A stretch of DNA of 64,000 nt from Denitratisoma oestradiolicum (GTDB taxonomy: Bacteria; Pseudomonadota; Gammaproteobacteria; Burkholderiales; Rhodocyclaceae): positions 3,266,001-3,330,000 of the forward strand of contig NZ_LR778301.1 in assembly GCF_902813185.1 (NCBI RefSeq). The letters are read 5' to 3'. This document shows positions 50,942 to 59,993 of this stretch, one piece after another. Position 1 is the stretch's first letter. Each line of letters opens with the position of its first letter. Position numbers and translations under genes: made by a program. The notes under the pieces were generated by a model, which worked only from the letters and a program-made list of their open reading frames with translations, ran no database searches and was not told the origin of the DNA.

Positions 50942-51628
50942 ATGACCTACAAGATGATCTACCTGGCCCAGCGCAATCCGGGCCTCACGGAGGAGCAATT
51001 CCCCCAGGCCTGGCGGGAGCATTCGGCCCTGGGACGGCAGTGCCCCAACGTGCAGGGCAAAATCACCGCGGTCACCCAGTGCAGCCGTGTCCTGGGAGAG
51101 CCGCAACTGCCCGGCACATCCGCCGACTACGATGGTGTCAATATCATGGTTCTGCGGGACCTTCAGGCCGCCCGGGACATCTGGGACGACGACGATGTAC
51201 GAACCGTGATGCGGCCCGACGAGTTGCGCGTATTTGCCGACCATGTGGTCCATTTCACCCTGGTGGCCGAGGAGCAGGAAATAAAATCGGATCCCCAGGG
51301 GAATTTCGCGCTGATCGGTTTTCATGCCCGACCGGAGGCGCTTCCCGCCAACCTCTTCGTCCAGGACTGGCTGGCCCTGCTGCGAAAGCAATTGCTACAG
51401 GAAGCCGGCAAAAATCCAGTGGGGCGCTGTGTTGCCAATGCCGTAATCCTGCCCCCGCCTCCAGGCTACGAGTTCGACCTGATCACCGAATTCTGGTTCG
51501 ACCGCCTGGAGGACATGGCCGCCATGACGGATTCGCCTGCGGCTCAGGTCCTGCTGCGGGGTCCCCACCCGGACGGACGGATAGCCTCGATCACTGTGGC
51601 GACCCAGGTCACCCACCGCCGCCCCTGA
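50942..51628 (+). CDS. EthD-like dimeric alpha/beta-barrel protein
   Basis: A 228-residue protein with two ferredoxin-like halves. The start YKMIYLAQRNPGLTEEQFPQAWREHSALGRQC is typical of EthD-domain proteins, and the second half repeats the pattern (NFALIGFHARPEALPANLFVQDW). EthD-like proteins include small monooxygenase-like or chaperone-like factors; no role can be assigned. It starts 16 bases after the giant oxidoreductase, so cotranscription is likely. Confidence 0.7.
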   Translation: MTYKMIYLAQRNPGLTEEQFPQAWREHSALGRQCPNVQGKITAVTQCSRVLGEPQLPGTSADYDGVNIMVLRDLQAARDIWDDDDVRTVMRPDELRVFADHVVHFTLVAEEQEIKSDPQGNFALIGFHARPEALPANLFVQDWLALLRKQLLQEAGKNPVGRCVANAVILPPPPGYEFDLITEFWFDRLEDMAAMTDSPAAQVLLRGPHPDGRIASITVATQVTHRRP

Positions 51629-51702
51629 AAGCCCCGGCCTCGTCCTCGCCAGGTCTGAGCGGGCACACTATGCTGTAAGCACCTGACCAGGAGACTCTTG
51701 CC

Positions 51703-52473
51703 ATGTGCCAACTGCTCGGAATGAACTGCAACACCCCCACGGACATCTGCTTTTCCTTTGAAGGATTCCGCAGTCGGGGCGGCCTGACCGATGTCCACAC
51801 CGATGGCTGGGGCATCGCCTTTTTCGAAGGGCGCGGCGCCCGCACCTTCCTCGACCCCCACCCCTCCAGCCAGTCGCCGGTAGCGGATCTGGTAAGGCAA
51901 TACCCGATCCGCTCCAGGAACGTGATCGCCCACATCCGCAAGGCCACCCAGGGACCGGTGGGCCTGGAGAACACCCACCCCTTCCAGCGGGAGTTGTGGG
52001 GCAGTTACTGGATATTCGCCCATAACGGCAACCTGGAGGATTTCGCGCCGCCGCTGGACGGCAGCTTCATTCCCGTCGGCGACACGGACAGCGAGCGGGC
52101 CTTCTGCTGGCTGCTGCAGAATCTGAGCGAAAACTTCTCGGCCATGCCCCGTGCCGACATCCTGCACCAGACTCTTCAGGAACTGACCCGGGAAATCGCC
52201 CCCCATGGGGAATTCAACTACCTGCTTTCCCAGGGAGAAGCCCTGTTTGCCCACTGCTCGACCCGGCTCTGCTATATCGTTCGCCAGGCGCCCTTCTCGG
52301 TTGCCCATCTGAAGGATCAGGACGTGGCGGTGGACTTCAGCGAGGTGACGACTCCCAACGACCGGGTCGCCGTGATCGCCACTGCCCCTCTGACGGACAA
52401 CGAAACCTGGACCCCCATCGAGCCGGGCTGTCTGATGATGTTCCTGGACGGAGCTCCGGCCCAGCCAGTTTGA
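51703..52473 (+). CDS. yafJ: Class II glutamine amidotransferase (YafJ-like)
   Basis: A 256-residue Ntn-hydrolase. Cys2 (MCQLLGMN) is the catalytic nucleophile after Met removal. HTDGWGIAFFEG, NVIAHIRKAT and FAHNGNLEDF form the glutaminase site. There is no synthase domain; YafJ-type proteins may hydrolyse gamma-glutamyl compounds. An AGGAG site precedes the start. It is a monocistronic gene facing the serralysin-like gene. Confidence 0.88.
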   Translation: MCQLLGMNCNTPTDICFSFEGFRSRGGLTDVHTDGWGIAFFEGRGARTFLDPHPSSQSPVADLVRQYPIRSRNVIAHIRKATQGPVGLENTHPFQRELWGSYWIFAHNGNLEDFAPPLDGSFIPVGDTDSERAFCWLLQNLSENFSAMPRADILHQTLQELTREIAPHGEFNYLLSQGEALFAHCSTRLCYIVRQAPFSVAHLKDQDVAVDFSEVTTPNDRVAVIATAPLTDNETWTPIEPGCLMMFLDGAPAQPV

Positions 52474-52499
52474 GACAAGTTTGACCCAGCGGTGAGTCG

Positions 52500-54299
52500 T
52501 TACACCCCCGTGAGTTGAATCAGATTGCCGTTGGCATCCAGATTGTCGATGCCGATACCACCGTCCAGATGCAGGTGATCCAGATAGCCCCGATACTGTG
52601 TCGTGGTCAGCGAATCATGGTAGGCCACCGGCCAGCCACTGGGAGCGCTCAGGGCACCATCCAGCCGAGGCATCAGCGCCAGATCGTTGAGCATGGCATT
52701 CATGAGCCCCCGAACCCTGATGCCAGAGGTGTCCAGTTGGCCTGTGTAGTAATCATGCACATCCTGGGTCGGTGTCGTACCGGTGAGACGCTGGAAAGCG
52801 GCGTCCACGATCTGGGCATTACTCTTGCCACTTATCAGGGCCGAAAACTCGGCGCTGCTGAAAAGCGCCCCCACTAGGCTGCCAGCCGTGCCAGTCTGAC
52901 CGTTGGCATCCTTCCAGACGCTGCCCGACTGGGCGCTGAGCAGGCTGGTGTACTGGGTCAGTTCCGCCGCATCGGCGGCCCGTCCCAGGCTCCCGAGGAA
53001 GTAGGCTTGGACCTTGGCCTGATAGGCCGGCGCATTGAGTCTGGGCATGGGAAGCAGATTCATGATGGAGGTTTCGCTTCCACCGTCGAAGCGGACCCGT
53101 TCCATGGCCCTCAGGGTATCCGTGCCGTCCAATCCTGTGGTCGCGACATCTCCCGTCGTCAGCAGGGAGAACAGGTAGTCCGTAGCGTTACCTGAAAGCG
53201 CCACCACGTCGCTGCCGCTGCCTCCGTCTAGCAGATCATCGCCTATGCCACCCGTTATCACATCGTTACCGGCAGCACCGTTCAGGGTATCAGCGGCGCT
53301 ACTACCGACAAGCGCGTCGTCTCCAGCGGTTCCCATGACCACATGGGTCAGGCGACTGATCTCGGTCGCCACCGACAACATGCTGCTACTGAAGCGCAAT
53401 TGCTCCACATCGGCGGACACATAGTCATAGCTTCCGCCGCCATCAACTATCAACCATAGCTCGTCGTTGGACAGGGAAAACCCATAGCTGCCTTCCGTCC
53501 CTGAATAGGCGACGGCGTCCGTACCGCCCATGCCGATCCAGGTATGCCGCCCCACACCGGAGGTAAAGGTGTCGTTACTGCTGGTGCCCTGGTAGTAAGC
53601 GCCTGCGGCAGCCACCCCCCAGATCCCACCCAGGCCATCCGTTCCAAAGAGAAAGCCCAGGGCGGCCAGATCCAGTTGCCGAAACTGGGTATAGGGCCCG
53701 CCGGAATCGGTATACGACATCAGCGTGTTGGCGGTATTGTCCCAAGACGCCGACAGGATGGCGTCCCCCTCGAAAGGATGCTTTAGCCCCAAGGCGTGGC
53801 CGACTTCGTGCAGCAATACCTGATATCCATCACTCCCGGCACTGGGCGCAGTGTTGGTTCCCAGAAACTCCCGGTTGTCGAGATAGATATAGGCCTCGGG
53901 CTCGTAGCGGCTGACCGTACCGTCCTCGTAGTAGGCGTAGCTGCCATAGGTGACGCAAACCCCCGAGGTGTTAACGCCCTCGACATCGCAATTGGCGAAG
54001 TGGATATCCGAGGCTTTGCCATCCTGGGTTTCGTAAAAAGTAATCCCAGTCACGCCGGAGACGTAGGCCATGATGTCTCGAGCAGCACTCTGCTGGCTAC
54101 TGTTGAACACCGTCAGATCAGTCACCGTCGCCCCATGACGTTGCGACTCCGTGCCCGCACTCACCGAAAAGGTGTAGTAGAGCTTGGTACGAAAGGGAAC
54201 AATGAAATTCCATTTCGGCGCCGTGGCATCCTGGATCAGGGCATCGATCCAGTCGGCGTTGGCGCGGGGGGCGCTGGTGAGGTCAGACAGGGTCGTCAT
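52500..54299 (-). CDS. Secreted serralysin-like M10 metalloprotease with RTX repeats and DUF4214
   Basis: A 599-residue protein. Domains: M10B protease with zinc motif [11 protein letters not shown] (residues 164-174) and Met-turn LMSYT (193-197); RTX calcium-binding repeats ([38 protein letters not shown]; about 323-365); and a DUF4214 domain (about 425-540). There is no N-terminal signal peptide, and the acidic/hydrophobic end suits type I secretion. No ABC exporter, membrane-fusion protein or inhibitor gene is adjacent. Two cysteines in the protease part ([15 protein letters not shown]) may pair. Confidence 0.85.
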   Translation of the reverse strand: MTTLSDLTSAPRANADWIDALIQDATAPKWNFIVPFRTKLYYTFSVSAGTESQRHGATVTDLTVFNSSQQSAARDIMAYVSGVTGITFYETQDGKASDIHFANCDVEGVNTSGVCVTYGSYAYYEDGTVSRYEPEAYIYLDNREFLGTNTAPSAGSDGYQVLLHEVGHALGLKHPFEGDAILSASWDNTANTLMSYTDSGGPYTQFRQLDLAALGFLFGTDGLGGIWGVAAAGAYYQGTSSNDTFTSGVGRHTWIGMGGTDAVAYSGTEGSYGFSLSNDELWLIVDGGGSYDYVSADVEQLRFSSSMLSVATEISRLTHVVMGTAGDDALVGSSAADTLNGAAGNDVITGGIGDDLLDGGSGSDVVALSGNATDYLFSLLTTGDVATTGLDGTDTLRAMERVRFDGGSETSIMNLLPMPRLNAPAYQAKVQAYFLGSLGRAADAAELTQYTSLLSAQSGSVWKDANGQTGTAGSLVGALFSSAEFSALISGKSNAQIVDAAFQRLTGTTPTQDVHDYYTGQLDTSGIRVRGLMNAMLNDLALMPRLDGALSAPSGWPVAYHDSLTTTQYRGYLDHLHLDGGIGIDNLDANGNLIQLTGV

Positions 54300-54436
54300 G
54301 AAACGCTTTTGCTAGACGGAAAGAAAAACCTAATCCTCCCTTCTGACGAACGGGAAGCGCGGTGGTTCCCTGGCATAGAAGGAAGCCCCTCCATCGACAA
54401 GTGCCCCTAAGCGATAGCCTAACAACAGTATGGCCG

Positions 54437-55894
54437 CTAGAGCAGCACAATATCGAACTGCTCCTGGGTATAACTGGTCTCGGCCTGGAGCGAAATGGGC
54501 TTGCCGATGAAATCGGACAACATCGCCAGAGACTGGGACTCCTCCTCCAGGAACAGATCCACCACCGCCGGCGCCGCCAGCAAGCGATATTCACGGGCAT
54601 TGAACTGGCGCGCCTCCCGCAGCAGTTCCCGCAGAATCTGATAACACATGGTCTGGGCGGTCTTGATCTCGCCCCGGCCACCGCAGGTGGGACAGGACTC
54701 GCACAGGATATGGGCGAGGGATTCCCGGGTGCGCTTGCGGGTCATTTCCACCAGCCCCAGGCCGGTAAAGCCGTTCACCGTGATGCGGGTATGGTCCCGG
54801 GCCAAGGCCTTGTTCAACTCGTCCAGCACCGCCGCCTGATGCTCCCCGGATTCCATGTCGATGAAATCCAGGACGATGATGCCCCCCAGATTGCGCAAAC
54901 GCAGTTGCCGGGCAATGGTTTGAGCAGCCTCCAGGTTGGTCTTGAAGATGGTGTCATCAAAATTGCGCAGGCCCACATAGCCACCGGTATTGACGTCGAT
55001 GGTGGTCATGGCCTCGGTCTGGTCGATGATCAGATACCCCCCGGATTTCAGCTCCACTCGCCGCGCCAGAGCCTTTTCAATCTCATCCTCAACGCCATGC
55101 AAATCGAATAGGGGCCGCTCACCGGTGTAGTGCTCCAGCAGGGACTGGACCTGGGGCATGTATTCCTCGGCGAAAACGGTGAGCTTTTGAAAGTTCTCCC
55201 GAGAGTCGATCACGATACGGCTGGTCTCCGGCGTCACCAGATCCCGCAGTAGCCGCTGCCCCAGGGTCAGATCCTCGTGGAGCAGGGCGGGAGGCCGGGT
55301 CAACTGGGCACGGTTGCGTATCTCGGCCCAGAGCCTGCGCAAATAGGCGATATCGGCCGCCAGTTCCTCGTCGCAGGCGTTCTCCGCCATGGTGCGAACG
55401 ATGTAGCCCCCAATCTCGTCGCTGGGAATCAGGGTCTGCAACTTCTGCCGCAAGGCCTCCCGGGCGGCATCGTCGCCGATGCGCTGGGAAATGCCGATAT
55501 GTTTTTCCTGAGGCAGATAGACCAGCATCCTGCCCGCCAGGGATATCTGCGTGGTAAGGCGGGCGCCCTTGCTGCCGATCGGGTCCTTTAGCACCTGCAC
55601 CATCACATGCTGCCCTTCGGACAGCATGCGCTCGATCAGACGCCCCTCGCCGTTGCCAGCGCTGCGTTGCTCCCAGATATCCGCTACATGGAGAAAGGCG
55701 GTGCGCTCCAGGCCGATATCGACAAACGCCGACTGCATGCCGGGCAGGACGCGAACCACCTTGCCCTGATAGACGTTGCCGACGATCCCCCGGCTACCGG
55801 TCCGCTCAATATGAAGTTCCTGCACCACCCCCTGCTGCATCAGGGCGACCCGGGTTTCCTGGGGGGTGAAATTGACGAGAAAGGATTCATTCAT
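54437..55894 (-). CDS. rng: Ribonuclease G
   Basis: A 485-residue endoribonuclease of the RNase E/G family that matures 16S rRNA 5' ends and degrades mRNA. The S1-like start (GNVYQGKVVRVLPGMQSAFVDIGLERTAFLH) is followed by the catalytic DNase I-like domain (GGYLIIDQTEAMTTIDVNTGGYVG, GGIIVLDFIDM) and the zinc link (CPTCGGRG). The length and the absence of a long C-terminal scaffold support RNase G over E. ATG 55894 gives MNESFLVNFTPQETRVAL. Confidence 0.94.
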   Translation of the reverse strand: MNESFLVNFTPQETRVALMQQGVVQELHIERTGSRGIVGNVYQGKVVRVLPGMQSAFVDIGLERTAFLHVADIWEQRSAGNGEGRLIERMLSEGQHVMVQVLKDPIGSKGARLTTQISLAGRMLVYLPQEKHIGISQRIGDDAAREALRQKLQTLIPSDEIGGYIVRTMAENACDEELAADIAYLRRLWAEIRNRAQLTRPPALLHEDLTLGQRLLRDLVTPETSRIVIDSRENFQKLTVFAEEYMPQVQSLLEHYTGERPLFDLHGVEDEIEKALARRVELKSGGYLIIDQTEAMTTIDVNTGGYVGLRNFDDTIFKTNLEAAQTIARQLRLRNLGGIIVLDFIDMESGEHQAAVLDELNKALARDHTRITVNGFTGLGLVEMTRKRTRESLAHILCESCPTCGGRGEIKTAQTMCYQILRELLREARQFNAREYRLLAAPAVVDLFLEEESQSLAMLSDFIGKPISLQAETSYTQEQFDIVLL

Positions 55895-56059
55895 GGCGGC
55901 AACCGGAAGCATCGGGGCACAGGCGTTGTACGGGCGTTGGTGACCATTCTAACTTGCGAATGCTCCGGGCCTTGGGGGCACGGCGCGTACCCCTGCTGTT
56001 GGGTGGTTCCTGCCGCAACAATAACCGGCCCGATCGCGGGCTACGCATGGAATATGACA

Positions 56060-56081
56060 CTAATCAATTTTCATTGATTAG
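56060..56081. promoter_or_regulatory. Perfect inverted repeat upstream of the NHL gene
   Basis: CTAATCAA-TTTTCA-TTGATTAG is an 8-bp perfect dyad in an AT-rich patch of the 231-base rng-NHL divergent gap, about 45-66 bases before the NHL start. It could be an operator for a dimeric regulator; the stem is AT-rich, so a strong RNA hairpin is less likely. Confidence 0.45.
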
Positions 56082-56125
56082 CATGAATATTGCATTCGAA
56101 TAGACGAATTTTCCATCAAAGAACA

Positions 56126-57202
56126 ATGAAAACTCTTCGATTCTCGATATCCCGCTGGGGGCTGGCAATGCTGATCGCCATGGCGCTGATCGGCTGCACG
56201 ACATCGGGAAACGAAAAGTCCTCGGAGCGACTGACGCCGCCGGTATGGCCTTCTCCACCCGATCAACCCCGTTACGTCTTTGAAACCGTGCTCCGCTCCG
56301 CCGCCGACTTCGTCACCCAAAGCGAGGAAGACCGGCTTCGTTCTCTGCTAACCGGGCAGTCTGTGGACGCCACACCTGCCCTGGTCAAACCCGGAGCAGT
56401 CGTGGCCCGGGGAGGGAAAATCTACGTGGCGGACACCATGAGCAATTCAGTGGTGGTCTTCGATGCCGCCAGACGCAAAATTTTCCGCTTCGGCCAGCGC
56501 CAGCCGGGGAACATCGCCATTCCTTCCGGCCTGGCTCTGGACAAGAAAGGCATGATCTACGTGGCCGACTCGAAGAACCGCGCGGTCCTGGTCTATGACA
56601 ACCTGGGGCTGTATCAACGTTCGATCGGCGACAAATCCACGCTCCAGCGGCCGGCAGGGGTGGCCGCGGACGCCGAGCGGGACCGGATCTACGTGGCCGA
56701 CCGGGGCGACAACGACACGGACGAGCATCGGCTGATCGCCTTTCGCGGCAATGGCTCCATCGCCTGGCAGATCGGTACCCGTGGCAAGGCCCCCGGCCAG
56801 TTCAACGCGCCGATCCAGGTATCGGTCGCTGACAACGGCACCATCCATGTGCTGGATAGCGGCAACTTCCGGGTGCAGTCCTTCTCCCCTGAGGGCAAGT
56901 TCCTCAACACCTTCGGTTCGGTCGGCATCAACCTGGGCAGGTTCTGGCGCCCCCGGGGGCTGGCTACGGACAGTGCTGGCAGGATTTATGTCGCTGACGC
57001 CGGCTTTTCCAACGTACAGATATTCGACCCGGACGGCGTGCTCCTGCTGGTCATCGGCAGCACCTCGAAGCGGGATCGCCCCGGCGAGTATGGACTGCTC
57101 TCCGGTGTGGCTGTGGATGAAACCGGCCGCATCTACATGGTGGACCAGATGTTCCGCAAGGTGGAAGTCCTTCGCCCAGTGGAGGCTCCCGACCATGGAT
57201 AG
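56126..57202 (+). CDS. NHL-repeat beta-propeller lipoprotein
   Basis: A 358-residue exported protein with lipobox MALIGC (Cys about residue 24). NHL-type repeats follow: GKIYVADTMSNSVVVFD, GMIYVADSKNRAVLVYD, DRIYVADRGDND, GTIHVLDSGNFRVQSF, GRIYVADAGFSNVQIFD and GRIYMVDQMFRKVEV, so about six blades. NHL propellers bind proteins or ligands at the cell surface. It is on the plus strand, opposite the flanking rng and maf genes, and pairs with the cytochrome gene downstream. Confidence 0.87.
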   Translation: MKTLRFSISRWGLAMLIAMALIGCTTSGNEKSSERLTPPVWPSPPDQPRYVFETVLRSAADFVTQSEEDRLRSLLTGQSVDATPALVKPGAVVARGGKIYVADTMSNSVVVFDAARRKIFRFGQRQPGNIAIPSGLALDKKGMIYVADSKNRAVLVYDNLGLYQRSIGDKSTLQRPAGVAADAERDRIYVADRGDNDTDEHRLIAFRGNGSIAWQIGTRGKAPGQFNAPIQVSVADNGTIHVLDSGNFRVQSFSPEGKFLNTFGSVGINLGRFWRPRGLATDSAGRIYVADAGFSNVQIFDPDGVLLLVIGSTSKRDRPGEYGLLSGVAVDETGRIYMVDQMFRKVEVLRPVEAPDHG

Positions 57203-57340
57203 GGTGACCACCCCAAGATTCCCGGCATCGGGAAATTATTTATCGCGCTCAGGAATTCCCGCCATCCCCCAATCTCCATCGCGCAAGCGAGGACCCTCGC
57301 TCATGCACTACCAATTCAACCCTCAACTCAGGAGGTCAAT

Positions 57341-58252
57341 ATGATGTTCCTGCGAGTACTTTTCCTGTTGGCACTTGTTTTCGCCAGCGTACCGAGCCGA
57401 GCTGATGTGGATATCACCAGCAAGTTCTCCAACCAAGGCAGCGTAGCCAACACCCGCCACAACATGACCCAGCGTCAATCCAGCGGGGGGGGGCCTTCCG
57501 CCGCGATCATGGACCCCTATCGCAACGACTACCAGGAGGTCTGCGTCTATTGCCACACCCCCCACGCCGCCAACACCACGGTCGCCCTGCCCCTCTGGAA
57601 CCGCACTATCAAGGTGACGACCTACACTACCTACGAACAACTGGGCACCAGCACCCTCACTCAGTCAGTCAGTCAGCCGGGACCCAATTCCCTGGCCTGT
57701 CTGAGCTGCCATGACGGCCAGACTGCGGTGGATTCCATCGTCAACATGCCCGGTTCCGGAGGTTATTCGGCGGCCCAGATGACCGCCCAGAACAACAGCT
57801 TCCTGAATACCTGGACCAATACCCGTGGACCGGATGCATCGGTGCACTTGGGAATGTCGGCGCCGGATAACACCGGTTGTCTGGCCTGCCATTCCCCGGA
57901 TGCCGGCTTCGTCGGCGCAGGCGCCACGGACTTCCGGGCCTTTCGCATCGGCACCGATCTGACCAACGACCATCCGGTGGGTGTGACTTTCCCCACCAAC
58001 AATGGCCCCGGCACCGACTTCAACACCCCCGGCGGCACCAAGGGCAGCACCAAGTTCTACGACAGAAACGGCAACAACCACATGGACAAGGACGAGATCC
58101 GGCTATATGACAGCGGCGCCGGTCCCAAGGTGGAATGTGCCTCCTGCCATGATCCCCACGGCGTCTCCCCCGGTGGCGGGGCCTTCAATCCCACCTTCTT
58201 GCGCGTCAGCAACACAGGCAGCGCCGTGTGCATGACTTGCCACAGCAAGTAA
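57341..58252 (+). CDS. Pentaheme c-type cytochrome with EF-hand-like loop
   Basis: A 303-residue exported protein with a signal peptide (1-21) and five CXXCH heme sites: CVYCH (68), CLSCH (120), CLACH (180), CASCH (266) and CMTCH (297). Two are of the CHTPH/CHDPH paired type seen in multiheme (c3-like/doubled CXXCH) cytochromes. Residues 241-252 (DRNGNNHMDKDE) fit the 12-residue EF-hand loop with acidic or amide ligands at positions 1, 3, 5, 9 and 12. ATGATG at 57341 follows AGGAGGTCAAT. Probably a periplasmic or surface electron carrier. Confidence 0.87.
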   Translation: MMFLRVLFLLALVFASVPSRADVDITSKFSNQGSVANTRHNMTQRQSSGGGPSAAIMDPYRNDYQEVCVYCHTPHAANTTVALPLWNRTIKVTTYTTYEQLGTSTLTQSVSQPGPNSLACLSCHDGQTAVDSIVNMPGSGGYSAAQMTAQNNSFLNTWTNTRGPDASVHLGMSAPDNTGCLACHSPDAGFVGAGATDFRAFRIGTDLTNDHPVGVTFPTNNGPGTDFNTPGGTKGSTKFYDRNGNNHMDKDEIRLYDSGAGPKVECASCHDPHGVSPGGGAFNPTFLRVSNTGSAVCMTCHSK

Positions 58253-58263
58253 GCGGCCTTTAC

Positions 58264-58440
58264 CGTGAAACAGTATCAACGGAGCCGAGTGTAACCGTCG
58301 AGCGCAGCGAGCCATTATCGTCACCTCCCCCGGAGAGGGGGAGGGAGGGAGGGAGGGAGGGAGGGAGGGAGGCAGGGAGGGGGTGGGCCTTCCTGCCTTT
58401 CGCGTATTTCATGGACTAGGGCGGAAAATTGGCTTCCATG
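58264..58440 (-). repeat. Dispersed intergenic repeat, copy B
   Basis: The inverted counterpart of 38389-38562, filling nearly all of the 193-base gap between the convergent cytochrome and maf stop codons. Read on the minus strand it begins CATGGAAGCCAATTTTCCGC six bases after the maf stop. The shared end and hairpin (CTCCCCCTCTCCGGGGGAGG, then TGACGAT) follow the microsatellite. Both copies start beside a TAAC(C)GC(G/T)CATGG-like junction that includes a stop codon. Confidence 0.85.
58339..58370 (+). repeat. (GGGA)8 tetranucleotide microsatellite
   Basis: Eight perfect GGGA units lie within repeat copy B, preceded by GAGAGG and followed by GGCAGGGAGGGGG. The G runs could form a G-quadruplex in DNA. 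Copy A has no such expansion. As it is intergenic and 3' of both genes, slippage would not change a reading frame. Confidence 0.93.
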
Positions 58441-58445
58441 AGCGG

Positions 58446-59063
58446 TTACAAGGGGTAGCCGAAGCGCCGCAGCAGCAGGACGGTTTCACACAGGGGCAGG
58501 CCGACGATACCCGAGGGCGACCCCCGTGTCTCGGCCACGAACATGGCCGCCCGCCCCTGAAGTCCATAGGCGCCGGCCTTGTCCATGGGCTCGCCGCTGG
58601 ACACATAACGCCTGATCTCTTCCGCGTCCAGCGCCCGGAAACGGACCTCGCTGATGCTCAGCGCATGTTCAATACGGCCCGGCACCGCCATGGCCACGGC
58701 CGTCAGCACCCGATGGCTGCGGCCGGACAGGCGCGCCAGGATCGCCCGGGCATCGAACTCGTCGACAGGCTTGCCGATGATTTCCCCCTCCATATCCAGG
58801 GTGGTATCGGCGGACAATACCGGACGGGGCAGCATGCGACGCAACTGGGTCAGGTGGAGGCCATGAGCCGCCTTGGTGCGGGCCACCCGCAACACATAAT
58901 CCTCAGGCGCTTCGCCAGGATGGGGAGCCTCATCCACTTCCGGGTCCACCCGCTCGCCCCCGCGGAACAGCAGCACATCGAAGCGCACGCCGATCTGGTT
59001 GAGCAGTTCCCGGCGCCGGGGACTGCGGGAAGCCAGATAGATACGGGATTCCACTTGAGTCAT
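58446..59063 (-). CDS. maf: Maf-family nucleoside triphosphate pyrophosphatase
   Basis: A 205-residue house-cleaning pyrophosphatase acting on modified or non-canonical NTPs. IYLASRSPRRRELLNQIG is the Maf start, SADTTLDMEGEIIGKP contains the catalytic Asp, and SGRSHRVLTAVAM is typical. It lies 7 bases after rlmH, the last gene of the nadD operon. Confidence 0.93.
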   Translation of the reverse strand: MTQVESRIYLASRSPRRRELLNQIGVRFDVLLFRGGERVDPEVDEAPHPGEAPEDYVLRVARTKAAHGLHLTQLRRMLPRPVLSADTTLDMEGEIIGKPVDEFDARAILARLSGRSHRVLTAVAMAVPGRIEHALSISEVRFRALDAEEIRRYVSSGEPMDKAGAYGLQGRAAMFVAETRGSPSGIVGLPLCETVLLLRRFGYPL

Positions 59064-59070
59064 TGGAAGC

Positions 59071-59541
59071 TCATTCGCGATGATAGGGATGGCCGCGCAT
59101 CAGGCTGACGGCCCGATACAGGGCCTCCGCCAGAATCACCCGCACCAGGGCGTGGGGCAGGGTCAGGCCGGAGAGCCGCACCCGCTCGTCCGCTTCCTGT
59201 TTGAGGGCCGGATCCAGACCATCGGGACCACCAATCAGGAAAGCCACGTCGTCACCCTCGGCCATCCAGTGCCGAATCCGGTCGGCCAGATTGACCGTGG
59301 TCAGTTCGGCACCTCGCTCATCCAGTACGATACGGCGGCAGCGGGGGGGCAGGGCCGCACGCAGGCGGACGGCTTCCGCCGTCATCATCGCCGCCACCGG
59401 CTTGCCCTCGGCACGGGGTTCAGCCTTGACCTCCAGCAGATCCAGGGACAGTTCCCGGGGCATGCGCCGGGCAAACTCGGCGTAACCCTCATTCACCCAG
59501 CCGGGCATGCGGGTGCCCACTGCCGCAATCAGGAACCTCAC
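59071..59541 (-). CDS. rlmH: 23S rRNA (pseudouridine-1915-N3) methyltransferase RlmH
   Basis: A 156-residue SPOUT methyltransferase. The SAM-binding knot is [18 protein letters not shown] and [30 protein letters not shown] is the diagnostic C-terminus. The start is GTG 59541 ([15 protein letters not shown]); longer readings run into rsfS. It is 2 bases after the rsfS stop. Confidence 0.94.
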   Translation of the reverse strand: MRFLIAAVGTRMPGWVNEGYAEFARRMPRELSLDLLEVKAEPRAEGKPVAAMMTAEAVRLRAALPPRCRRIVLDERGAELTTVNLADRIRHWMAEGDDVAFLIGGPDGLDPALKQEADERVRLSGLTLPHALVRVILAEALYRAVSLMRGHPYHRE

Positions 59542-59543
59542 GC

Positions 59544-59993
59544 CTACAGCGCGGCTTTGCGTGCCCGCGCAGTGAGGCTCCGGCTGCGCCCGACCGGAGC
59601 GGCTACGGGAGCCGCAGGCTCGTCGTTGTCGACGGTCGACGCACCGCCGGCTCTGGCCGCCAGGCGCTTCGGTGCCGCCTGCCAGAGTTCCTCCAGGTTG
59701 TAGAAGCTGCGTACCGAGGGCTGCATCACATGCACAACGATGTCTCCCAGATCCACCAGCACCCACTCCCCGCTGTCCTCACCCTCCATGCCTATCACCT
59801 CCCCCCCGGCTTCCTTCACCTTGTCATGGACATTATTGGCCAGGGCTCTGACCTGCCGATTGGAACTGCCCGTGGCAATCACGATGCGATCAAACAGGGA
59901 AGTGAGCTTGGTGGTGTTGATCACCTCGATGTCTTCCCCCTTGATATCTTCCAGGGCGGTAACAACAACTTTCTGTAGTTTGCGAATGTCCAT
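59544..59993 (-). CDS. rsfS: Ribosome silencing factor RsfS with extended C-terminus
   Basis: A 149-residue RsfS/Iojap protein that binds L14 and blocks subunit joining in stationary phase. The core ([44 protein letters not shown]...[28 protein letters not shown]) is about 105 residues, as in E. coli. It then carries about 40 extra residues rich in Ala, Pro and Arg (ending [11 protein letters not shown]). ATG 59993 directly abuts nadD. Confidence 0.93.
   Translation of the reverse strand: MDIRKLQKVVVTALEDIKGEDIEVINTTKLTSLFDRIVIATGSSNRQVRALANNVHDKVKEAGGEVIGMEGEDSGEWVLVDLGDIVVHVMQPSVRSFYNLEELWQAAPKRLAARAGGASTVDNDEPAAPVAAPVGRSRSLTARARKAAL

Noticed and set aside
58325..58382. CRISPR-like or tandem regulatory array at the GGGA stretch
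   Set aside because: Unit length is 4 bases with no spacers; it is a microsatellite.
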